The notes below the pieces were generated by a model. It ran no database searches and was not told where the DNA came from. It was given only the letters and a program-made list of their open reading frames with translations. From Thinopyrum elongatum (taxonomy: Eukaryota; Streptophyta; Magnoliopsida; Poales; Poaceae), in NCBI GenBank assembly GCA_011799875.1, contig CM022298.1:498317357-498381356 (forward strand): a stretch of DNA of 64,000 nucleotides. The letters run 5' to 3'. The translations under genes and the position numbers were made by a program. Below, piece by piece: positions 45,451 through 58,700 of this stretch. Position 1 is the first letter of the stretch. Each line of letters opens with the position of its first letter.

Positions 45451-45479
45451 TAGCTGTTAATGTAAGTACAGTGATAGAC

Positions 45480-48400
45480 GACGTTCAGTCCTTACAAGAG
45501 GACTGCAGAGCTAAACCTCTTCAAAAGCATTGGGTTGATTCTAAATATATGTAAGAGTCGTTACGGATCTTATAATGTCCACCAAATGGAGGATAACAAG
45601 GCTAACATGTGCAGTGATGCTACATAATCAACCAGCTATGAAAGTAATTATGGTCATACAGGGCAAGAGGTACTCACAAGAGCAATGCAGTGTGCAGTAT
45701 AGTTGCGAGATTCTATGGTCCTTTGAGAATGAATGTTCTTCTGCAAACAGTTTTTGTACAAGTGAGACGTTAAGGCACATGCAGAAATGTAGTTCAAATT
45801 GTGATGTGATATCATAGACAATACCCTACGCTGCAGATGAGACCAATGTGTAACAAGATTATTCCAGTCACTGTCTGATAAATGTAGCACCGGAGACTTT
45901 ACAGAAATTTCGTTTAGAGGCTTGCCATCGAAGTGCGCTTGCCTTAGGTAGGAACAATACTTCATCAACGAGTGCTTGAAAAGGGCAACCAACCCTTGCT
46001 TGTCTTGACTATCCAGTTTGGTCCTCGCCTATTTAAAAGAATGAAATCTTGTGTGTTCTGTCAGCAGAAACATATGCAGTAATTACCATGAATAACATTA
46101 GTACATTACTTATGCATAAGTTGCGGAGGAAGATTGGAAATTGTTCTTTGTCTATGGTATAATCTTTCCATGAAGGAAAGATGCGCACAAAGTTCCTGAC
46201 AACAATATAAGCTTCGTCTTGTAAACTGGGAAGAAGTGGAACAGGAGTCCTATTTGCTGCAATTGGGGCTCTCTCTCGTTCGAAAAGGGATTTGGCAACT
46301 AGATTTGGTGTACTATTTGCTGGAATGAGGGTTTTGCATCGTAGAGCTGGTGCTATGTCAACTGGCATCATCATACTGTTTGCGGCAGTTGGGGTCTGGT
46401 GAGTTGGGGCATCAGAGATGGCCAGTGTAGTAGGGCCAGAGTCTGCTAGAGTTGTGGCCATGTTTTCTGGGTCTGGTGATATTGCAACTACACCTAATGG
46501 GCTATTTGATTTATCAGGTGCATCTACCTTTTCCAAATACTTTGTTCGTACTCCTCCGCGATCAGCAATCAGCCTCTTCCTTTTGAATGTCTGATACACA
46601 AGAACATCATTTGAAGGGATAAATATGGTATGATGACAGATGGAACATGTACTGAAAATGGATAGGCAAGGCGTATTCACATACACAATGTGTAAACTAA
46701 GCTAATGGCAGTGCAGCAAAGTAGAAGCAATGCAAAGCATCAGTTGCAAGATATGTGCGACCAATATAACCTTGGAAAGTTAGAGCAAGCACCTTGATGG
46801 GTGAATAAGATAGGGCATCTGCCTCTGACTCCTCCACTAGGGAGCTACATTGACTTAGGTCTCCCTCTAGCTCAGAATCACTGTTAGGATCATATTCTGA
46901 GCATGAATCTATAGGTGGAGAGCGTTTGCATTGCATTGCATCCAGACTTGATTTCAGTCCCTTAATGCCAAGTTTGACAGCCATGGCATTGTTCTGCTTT
47001 ATTCTTTTCATGCGCGCAAGCTCATAATCATTATGATACTGTTCAGTATCTAAGATTCATGAAAACATAAAAAGTAGTCAGATTATCTATGGAATGCATT
47101 GCGGATTCAACTCGAAGAGTGTCTCCCTATAAACCCCTGCGTATGCAAAGTTCACCCCCCAACCGTGCTGACCAAACCACACACAGAAATACAAACCTCT
47201 TATGTCTCTATAACAGGCAGACACACATTTCAAAACTGAAGTAGGAACATTAGAATCATATCAAATTTGTATTTGAACAAATAAACTAAGGAATTATGAG
47301 TGGCATAATGTTTAGCTTCAAGGGTGGAGTGCTGGTAGTGCGACACAACGCAAGTAGGCAGATTGTATTCCATATAAAAGATCGTAGTCTATGTAAAAGG
47401 TGGAAATGACACTTTCTTTCTATACAATGCAGTGTTCGTTGCCCACACATGATGGAAGAGATCGCACAGAGAAATACTATTCACTCATGTCTGTGGTTCC
47501 AGTATTTTGAAACAGGGTGGTCCACCCTAAAAGAATATTGACAACAAATATGACAAGGCCAGCATAGAGGTAGTGAATCAATCATTACTTGTGAGCTTAC
47601 TAGGACAAGTATGCAGAATTGTAACTACAGTAAGAGATCGTCCAAAATCTGAATCAAGAAGTTGGTCTAGCACTTATTGTTTGCAACTAATCGACGTGAA
47701 TAATTGGATATCATATCGAATGAGTAAGAAAGACAAGTAAAATTGTCAACAAACCTGGCCTGCAGTAGTAATCTGGGTCAATGTCACTATGACCAACAAT
47801 CCAAAATGACTAGTGTCTGTTCCTAGGGCCGGAATTTTGAAACCCTGTGAACTTTACAGGTACTAAAGATTACTGAAATACATCTGAACCATTAAGTGTA
47901 GGTAGCACTCAGTACACAACAAACCCTAATGATAGTCCTGCCTAATGAGTAATGAATCAATTAGAAAATGGGTGATGAGTAGTGGCTGCTGAGTGTTGAG
48001 GATGTATCTCAGGATAAATCGGGTTGGCTTAGTGGCTGCTGCACACCTGAGCCCTGAACGGACTAGGAAGGTAGGCACAGCGGTGCGCCTGGGCAGCGGT
48101 GACGCTGTTGGGCGAGCGGCTCCTGACCTCCTATTAGTCTGGCATCTCCTCCCAAAATCCCAGGGTGGGCCGTGGCCCACCGTGGGCACCCTGTAGATCC
48201 ACACCCGAGCGACGTACATGCATTTTTGAAACTAAATTAGGAACATTTAGCTGACCAATTAAACGACTCTATTTTAATAATATCGTATTCGTATTTGAAC
48301 AACTAAGCATGTTTAGCTTGATGGGTGGAGCAGTGCTATTATGACATGAAGCACGTATGCTGATCGTATAGTGATCATAAAAGGGGGGAAACCCTAAGCA

Positions 48401-49940
48401 TGATCAATTAAACCCTATTATGACTTTGCCATGGCAGATTTGAAGCTGCAAACTACAGAAATGCTATTTAGCAACCATTGTTTGCTTTGAACTAAGAACT
48501 AAATTCTAAGAGCTGAAAAGAAAGTACAGTAACCAAGTTACGATCTATTTTCTGGTTGAGATCAAAAAAATTGAGCAGATATGAAGTAGTACCACCTCTC
48601 TTGTGGCGCCGGGTAGGCATTGGGGCTACGATGGCTGTTGGTGGCATTGAAGCAGATCTGCGATGGTAGACGGGTGCATCGAGGGATAAGTCCCGTTGCC
48701 GTGGACGAGAAGGTCATGGGAGCGGCCTCGGCAAGGAGGACGACGGCACCGATGAAGCGAGAGGACGCGATGCAAGACTCCTGGTCCGTCACCGTGGATG
48801 AGAAACTTCCATCTCTAGCAGTAGACGATGCGGTCTTGGTAGGCGCTCCGGCATGGTGGAGGATGGCGGCGATGGATGGGGCGGCGGACGGAGGAGGCTG
48901 GTGTGGGGATGGTGTTCTAGCGCGGACGGTTTATGAATGGGAAAATGGAGCGAGAGGTACGGGGAACCATGTTTTTGGGACGCGCCTGTCTGAAATATGG
49001 GAAAGTTACGAACTTAGCCCCCATTTAAAATTTGGACGTCTCGTCGGTTGGGGATAGGACGGTAATCTCGCATCTCCCCAATATTTGCCCAGAGCAATTT
49101 CGGGTGACGAGAGGGTGTTTTGGCGCCCACGGTTGGCGCCCATGGTATATGAACGGGGTTGACAGGTAGGGCGGTTGTGCCACGTCTGGGTGAAGTTACA
49201 AACCTGCCCCTATTGAAAATATTTGCCTACATCGATTTCGGCCGAGTCGAGTTTGTTTTGCCGCCCACCGTGTATGAATGGGGAAATGGAGGGAGAGACA
49301 GAGGTCTTTCGGATGAGCTTGAATCAAATGTGTTTTGCCGCCCACGTTTGGCGCCCACCTTGTCTGAATGGGCTCAGAGGTGGTCGTGTCACGTCTAATT
49401 GAAGTTACTAACCTACCCCCTATTGAGAACAGTGGAAATCGGGCCGATGGATTGTCCGTGCAAGAGGTAGACAGTAATTTCCATCTCGCAAACACTGGCT
49501 TCGGGCAGCCGACGTGGGAGTGGATATTGTGCCGCTTCTTTCGAATTTTGGGACAATAAGCATCCACGTTTACCCTGGCAACTAAATTCGAATTCATTTT
49601 GTATTCTTATATGAATCTTTATAAATCTTTCTATCTGTTTTTATATATCTTCAAAAGCACAACAAAGATGTATTCCACTGTCATATATGAATATGATTTA
49701 CAAACGCCAATACTCGAATTCAGAAGCTAGAATCCAGTTTAAGGTGAATTCGAATATTTGAAACCACTTTATGTCCAACTCAAGTGTCACACGCAGCATA
49801 ATGTGTACTCCCATTTAGATATGTACACAAGCAATGTCTCAAGATTCAAAATACCGAGTCAATCAACCAATAATGTACAAAACTAACAGACATATAAACA
49901 CTTATAGAGTATATGGATCAATAATATCAACTAACATACA
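45480..49940 (-). repeat. Right arm of the long inverted repeat
   Basis: Its reverse complement matches 38020-42540 discontinuously: the A/T-rich outer zone, GC-rich exon 1, intron blocks, two coding exons and the last intron ('cccaatgctt', 'tttagctct' at 45500-45530 against 42510-42536). The outer part (48590-49940) is the best preserved. Confidence 0.75.
47012..48580. other. Introns of copy C with an inserted GC-rich block
   Basis: Contains inverted single units of the copy B repeats. A GC-rich block at 47980-48215 has no counterpart in copy B and is likely a small insertion. No independent gene. Confidence 0.35.
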
Positions 49941-50271
49941 TAAGCCAGGCCGCTGTACTTTTTTTGCTAGAAGAGCATCATTTTTTTAGCGAAGCTAGTA
50001 CAGCATCTTGGCCCTTTCAGATGCGTGCCACTTAAGGACCATCTATACTACTATTATTGCTGAATGCACATTCAGCCCGATTGGCATATTTGTAGGTCTA
50101 ACACAGCAATCAAAATGAAATGTCTCAGAGTCTTATCAATTAATACAAACTCGTGCTCAAAAAAAATTACAAACCAAAAAAAAACAATTATTACATGATC
50201 TCTAAAACAAATGGTTTGATCGATTACATGAACAAACAACACAAAGGTTATTCAACGATGGAAAAAACATT

Positions 50272-52134
<1,863 letters not shown>

Positions 52135-52796
52135 CTGCATTGGTAAGTCGAATGGTTAATCTAATAAGATGGTGCGTCCTTGATATGTTATATGAGGACG
52201 GGTTGTCAGACTAGTTGTAGCAACACACATCACACTGGCTTTTACTGTATATTTCATGCGATTACATTTGGCATATCGAGATCTAAGCAATCTACAATAG
52301 GATGAAAAGACTGGCATCCTTCACATTATTGGCGAACTCAGTTCATAGAAACAAGCAATTCAACCATTCTGTGGGTAAATCAAAAGTGCCACTGGAATAT
52401 TTTTCACTACCCCAATCATACATGCAAAAAGGGGCAACGCCAACATAGGGGCTGGTATGGGCGGCTGCCTCGGGTGGCTGGAAAGTGTGCACCTAGTTTG
52501 AGTCATCCAGGTTGGCCCAGGCTAGTTTTGTTCATCCCAACGCACGAGCAGGCAATGTAAAAAAATGAAGAAAAATGTTTCAATTTGGATGGGCCAATAA
52601 TGTAAGTGCAAGGCAGGCCCTATAGCAGGCTCGCGGCCGAAACGAGCGCCTCCCATATCGATCGACAGCAGGAAAAATCCCAATTCGTTCGCTCCAGCCT
52701 CCAGTCTGGTTCGCTCCTAACCTAGCCGCCACTGGATAGACCAACACAGCACTTCCTCGCGCCCTCGTTGGACGCCGGTCGCCAGGCTTCAAGCGA
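52135..52796. other. Spacer and 5' flank of the plus-strand gene
   Basis: Intron-like text to about 52430, then mixed-GC sequence leading into exon 1 at 52797. No other gene was recognised. Confidence 0.3.
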
Positions 52797-55700
52797 ATGG
52801 AAGGACAAGAAGATGAAGATCCAACCCTGGGTGTAGCCTGCGTGGGAGGCAGTGGCGGCAGCACGGGCATGGCATCGAGCTTGCGCAAACAGACAGTCGC
52901 ATCTTGCAAGAGCAACATGCACAACGAGCAGGTACATCACATCCTTGATTATATCTAATTCAACTGTTCAATTTCTGGCCAATAGTTAAACCTGACGGTG
53001 TGTTGACATCAGATTTTGGCACGGCATAAAAAGAAAATGAGATGGCCTCGAGTGAAAGGGTTTTCAGCATGAAAAGTTTCATGTCACCGAGTGGAACAAC
53101 TTTGAGGTTTAGGTTATCATCATCCGAACCCATCTCAGGGGTCGAAATTGTACTCCGAGTGGCAGAATTCAGTGTTCCGAGTGGTTTTCGGCCGATCACG
53201 CCTTCAAGATGACCTCGGATGAAGGAGCACTGTAAAAGAATTGTCTTCGTCTCGTCGAGGCAATCGATTTTGATATATAAATCATCTCAATCCGAGTTCG
53301 TATGCAAAAGTTAGAGACAATACACTGCAGACCGAACCTAAACGGAAATATGGCGCGAGGTACCAGACACCCTGTCTGATGGGTCGCGCGAATAATTCGG
53401 CCCTCAAGAAGGCCTAGAATTGAAAAACCTTCAGCACAGAAAAGTTTCATCTCGTCGAGCCGATCGATTTTCATATATGATTTGTCTCAATCCGAGGTCG
53501 TATGAAACCTGGAGAGACAAATCAAGATCAGGCTATGTTTTCAGTCGGGAAATCCAAGTGAAAAGCTTACCATCCGAGTGAAAACTTACCGATCGAGTGA
53601 AAGCTTACCATCCGAGTGAAAACTTACCGATCGAGTGAAAGTTTGCCGTCCGAGTGAACTTATTATCATCCGAGCGAAAATATAGTCATCCGAGTGAAAA
53701 GATTACCGTCGGAATGAAAACTTGTCGATCGAGTAAGAGATTGCCTTCCGAGTGAAAATATAGTCATCCGAGTGAAAGATTGTCTTCCGAGTGAAAGTTT
53801 TGCCATCCTAGTGAAAGTTGCCGTCTGAGTGAAGAAGTCTAGTCTGGAAATCTGAGTGAAAGATTCTAACATCCGAGTGAAAAAGTCCAGTCGGACGATC
53901 CGAGTGAAAGACTCTAATATCCGAGTGGAGAGATCCGAGTGCTCCGACCAGAAGCTGAAGATGTGCCCGAAAGGTTATCTAGATGACCTCGGACAGAAAA
54001 GTGTTCACCACAGAAGTTGTGTGTATCGTCAAAACGGTAAACTTTGGTTTTGGAGTTGTCATCGTCTGAGATAGTATACGGCCTGCAAATTCACTAAAAG
54101 ACTCAGACAGTCCAGTCTGCTGCAAGACCAAGTCCGACTGGAAGGTAAAGATGACCTCGTAAAGTATTCAAGATGGCCTTGTTTGGAGAAGTGATCAACA
54201 CGAGAGTTGTTCGTCTCATCGAGGCACACAAATTTCATATTTGGGCCATCTTGATCGGAGTTCATATGCAAATTCGGCAGCCCACGCAAGAAGGAAGACA
54301 GAGTTTGGGCCAGATTCAGACTGAATCCGAGTTGGAATAGAACTAGGACTCTAGGACGTGAACTGATGTAATTTTTCGTGTAAGGAAAGCCTAGATGAAT
54401 CCTTTACTTGTACGGGAAGTCAAGCCGCCTCTTATATATGTTGGGGGTGACGGCCGATTGAACAACACCAATCGAACCAATCAATCTATTACACTTTTGT
54501 GTTAATCTATCTTTATCCCCTACCCTTGTATCTTTCTTTCTCGTTCTTCGTTCGTTCTTCGCATTGGAGGGCAGCGATCCACGAGGCTCTAGAGGTGATC
54601 AGGTCGACCTAGGGCAGCCCATAGCCGCCGCACTCCCTGACGGGGTCCCTCCCGGGCGTGTGGGGTTTCGGGTCTGCAAAAGCGCCCGCCGACTGTCCTG
54701 CGTATCGCGCTGTCAGTCGGGTCTACTTCGACGTGAGATGCGGTGCATCACCCCCGGCGTCGAGGGTACACGTGACATGTTCGTGTGTTAACACACTTTT
54801 TGGCGACTCCGCTGGGGACGAAGCTTTGAACAGTCTCCAGCCTGTTCTTGCTACGAGGAGAGCGTCATCAAGCGACTGCAATCTACAAAGGTAACATGTA
54901 TCATCAATCTCCTTATGTAGATGCAAATAGCCATTACATTGATGTTGCTAGATCTTTCAATGGACATGTCATGTCGGCTAGCCCTAACGAGCAAAGGCCG
55001 ACTAGTTATTCCATTGGAGAAACTTGGAATTTACAGAATCGCGACATACAACTTATGAATCTAAACTTTCGTGCATCGGCAATACCTTTCAATATGCCGG
55101 TGAACAACACGATTTGTTCGAGTGATCAATATATGACATCTCATGTACAGGAGGACGTCTCATAATTTTATCCATCGGCAGTCGGCTTGCAATATGCGGG
55201 TTCTTCCCCAATCATGCCGATGGATGGAGGAATCGGCCATGCTTCCATTAGCTATTTGGCCGGTTATCCTCAGTCATCATATACTACACCTCGTGAGATT
55301 AATTGTTCAGTGGCATATGAAACTAAAAATATTCATGACTCGGCTCACCTTCGTTATGGCCGAGTGAATGAAGATTATGCAGGAGCATATGTGCCTAATA
55401 TTGCAGGAGATGAGGTGGCTCTGGCTGCATTAAAAAGTTTAGCCCAAAATAAGAAGATTAGTGATCTTTGCCTTGAGCAACATGATAAAGGGTTGGTTCC
55501 TGATTATGAGGCAATAAGAGCTAGGGTTTTGCAAGAAGACGACATGTTGCCAATTGACCAAATTGGCGAGAGGAAATATGGTTCAACAACAGTACATACG
55601 TCTTCATCTATCATTGCAGGATGTTATGCACCCCCTATACAATTGCAAAACTTCGACAGCATTGACTCATTGCCGAAAGATCCTAATAGTATCGGGGGGC

Positions 55701-58700
55701 AAGCGGATCCGAGTAGGGCTGAATCTAACGAAAAAGATGTCGCCCGAATGGACAAGATCAAGCCAAAGCTCACGAGGAATTGCGTCAACTATTTTATCAC
55801 ACCAACTCTTGAGGAGTTACCAGCAGAATATCAACAGGCTTATGAAGCACTCAAGAAGAAGCGTGACGAGGAAGATTTGCAAGAATACGTCAAGTCCTTT
55901 TCTCTATGCAGCAACCATGTTAGCCCTTCCACCATGTTGAGGCAAGATAAAACAGAAGCTATGCAAGCCGAACAACAAAAAAGGATTCACTCGGTTAATC
56001 CGGTTGATTCGGTTGAAACCGAGTCAAATATGAGCAAGTCGTCTACAGCCAAGTCGAACGATTCCTTTAAAGCCAAGACAATGATGGATTCGGTCGAAAC
56101 CGGATTGAGCACCGAGATGGCCAAGTTCTAGTGCATAGAGTCAATATCGAGTGCATCGAGCCAACCGAGTGCATCGAGCCAGTTAAGGCCGAGTGCATCA
56201 AGTCAGCCGAGTGCATTGAGCCAACCGAGTGCGTCGAGCCAGTCAAGGCCGAGTGCATTGAGTCATCCGAGTGCATCACCGGCTAATGTCGAGTGCATCG
56301 AGCCAGTTATTGTCAAGTGTACCAAAATAGATGATGCAAGCTTCACCGAGCAAAGGAACGACAAATGCAGCAAATTGGCCATGCTCGATTTTTCTGGATG
56401 TGAGGGAGCTTACATGCTGCCCTATGAGTTTCGTGCTAAAGAAATTGATGAACATCAAGAACAAAATAATATGACCGAACACAGTTCGGTTAACGATGAA
56501 CATCAAGAACAAGAACATGTAGCTAAGCAAAGTTCAGCTGACAAAGAGCGTCCAAGTGGAATCCATTCGGATGGTCCGAGTGAAATCTACACAGGAAACC
56601 CAAGTGATGAGACACGAGATCTAGAAGAAGAGGAAGGGGCATTGGAGATTTATTTAGAAGTGGAGCAAGATATTGTTCTAGTTATGCAACCACCTTCTCC
56701 TCCCAACGTCTTCACAAAGGTACGCCTAGCTGACAGTTTACTCAATTTTCGATTTGGTCAAAATCATATTGTTGATCCACTCATTAGCAAGATTCTAATT
56801 AATTTTGAAAGACCAATCGAGATGAGTAATATGTTTGTTTGAAATAATCTTGTCACTAATCATGCTGATCAACACATGGCACCATTCACAGAAGCTAATA
56901 GTGACAACTTATCACAACCAAAGTTGTTCCCGTCATGTCGGCTAAACATTATATTCATATGGACAACTTTGTTTGTTTTATGTCTGGCTCACATTTGGTC
57001 TCAGTTAAGACGTATATTCTGTAATTATTTTGGTTGCAGAAACATAAAGCCAGGTCCAAAGTCCTCCGAGATAGCCGATTCAAGAGCATCGGGAAAGGAG
57101 GACGAAAATCAATGTATAGCTGAGTCGGATGACGTTAAGCCATCACCACTCGGTTGTTTTGTTTCAGAGCCGGTATCACAGTATCAGTTAATGGATGAGC
57201 AGTGTACCTTCAGTCCGAGCATAGGTGATCATGTCGTCGGTGCATCACCGACTAATCCTATTATTATAATTGATCACGATGTCGAGCTGTCAAGACAAGA
57301 ACAAATGCAATGTTCGTTTGAACACAATGTCAAAGACAACAATGTGATTTATCAAGCCACACAATCGGCCAACAAAGGACGATTGGAGCTCGTTGAGGCA
57401 CAAGCATACGGCCAGTCGACTCAGATTGTTCTTGATGGCGATCAAGTATTGGCTCGGCTACCTCAAGCCGGCTCATCCAAAGACGGACTGGTATATGCTA
57501 ATGATGATATGATCAAATCTTCAAGCGAGGTAATCATTCAAGAGTGCATCAGCAACAATATTGAAGACGGGAATTCCATCAAAGCTACAACTAACACATC
57601 TAGCACTGGGGGGCAACAAGAAAATTCAAAGACCAATGCACACACAACCAAAGAAAGAAAAGGCCACGGTAAGCACAAAGGTAAAAAGCCGAAAGTCACT
57701 TTCGCGCAGTTATTGGAAAAATATCAGAAGTTAATTGAAGAGAAGAGTGCTTATCGGCCGAGTGAAACAAAGGCATCGAAGTCACCCCCAAGGAATAAAT
57801 CTGAACACCAGGATTGGCGAAGGAAGAAATTGACTCCGTATCCTCCTTTTGAGTCACCAATGCCGATGTCATACGTACCTTCTCATGCTGACTATTATTC
57901 ATATCAATCATGGGACAGGTATAAATCGAGGGCACACCATCTATTTTATTCTAGACCGCCTCGCAAAAATTACGCAGCTCCAAGAGGAACATCGTTTGAT
58001 CAACATCCATATGTTAATGACCGGCTCAATAAAATAGAATCGGTCCGGAGCTCGGCGAAAAAGATGGACGCGGTCAAGCAAGTTTACCAAATGAAAAGGG
58101 ATGGCCGCAAGTGTGCTATTTCAGATCCGACTCTAGATGACAAAAAGTCAGCCGAGTCTATGTTGGCTACTAAAGGCAAGGACATGAAGCGTGTAATTTT
58201 CAAGGATCCAATTGCCGAATTTCAACAGGCCAAGCCGGAGGTGCCCAAAGCCAGGAAAGAATTGCCAGTGCATAAAACAAAATCGTAGTCGGGATGATTA
58301 CTCGGCTTATCACATTGGCAAGAGAGACAGTTGAAGCGGCTCAAGGCCGGAGAGCTAGAGAAGAGGGATATGGCGTGGGTTCCCAAGGGTAGCCCTCGAG
58401 AAGGGAGTGATGTCCCAGCTTTTGTTGCGAAGCTGACAAGAGTAAAGGAGGACAAGCGTGAAACCAGCAGGCGAAGCCGACAGCTTTCGTGTCACTATGG
58501 GAGACTCCACACGGCGCATCATCCATGTTCTTCAACCATGCCATCAGAGTTTGTGCCCAACAGTTTTTCCACAGCTGAAATATCTAGTTTATTTTGGCTA
58601 TTCACACTTTGGTGGGAAGGTTCCCCAGATCCTTTGAGATGAGGACGCATGGCCGATATTTTGTTTATCGTCCTGAGAATTCATCATGTTGGTGCAACGA

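Larger units (their letters stand above)
44050..48854 (-). pseudogene. Transposase_24-like (Ptta/En/Spm) coiled-coil gene, copy C
   Basis: Minus-strand exons in order: exon 1 from ATG 48854 (homologous to 38915-39194, with two in-frame TGA codons); an exon about 47011-46795 (DSCSEYDPNSDSELEGDLS) ending AAG|GTGCTT; 46590-about 46130 (FKRKRLIADRGGV ... FPSWKDYTIDKE); 46028-about 45826 (HFDGKPLNEISVKSPVLHL, WNNLVTHWS); and a last exon 44451-44050 starting after TTTCAG with a coiled coil (SELVRLLQSQVLAERHSAT) and stop. The PLNE...P...W--LV-HW pattern is that of the plant transposase_24 domain found in CACTA elements. The stops in exon 1 indicate decay, but an ATG further in could still be used. 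Confidence 0.55.

Noticed and set aside
53560..53940. CRISPR-like array of short repeats
   Set aside because: Units are about 20 bases with no regular unique spacers, occur in both LTRs of a eukaryotic retrotransposon, and have no cas genes nearby.
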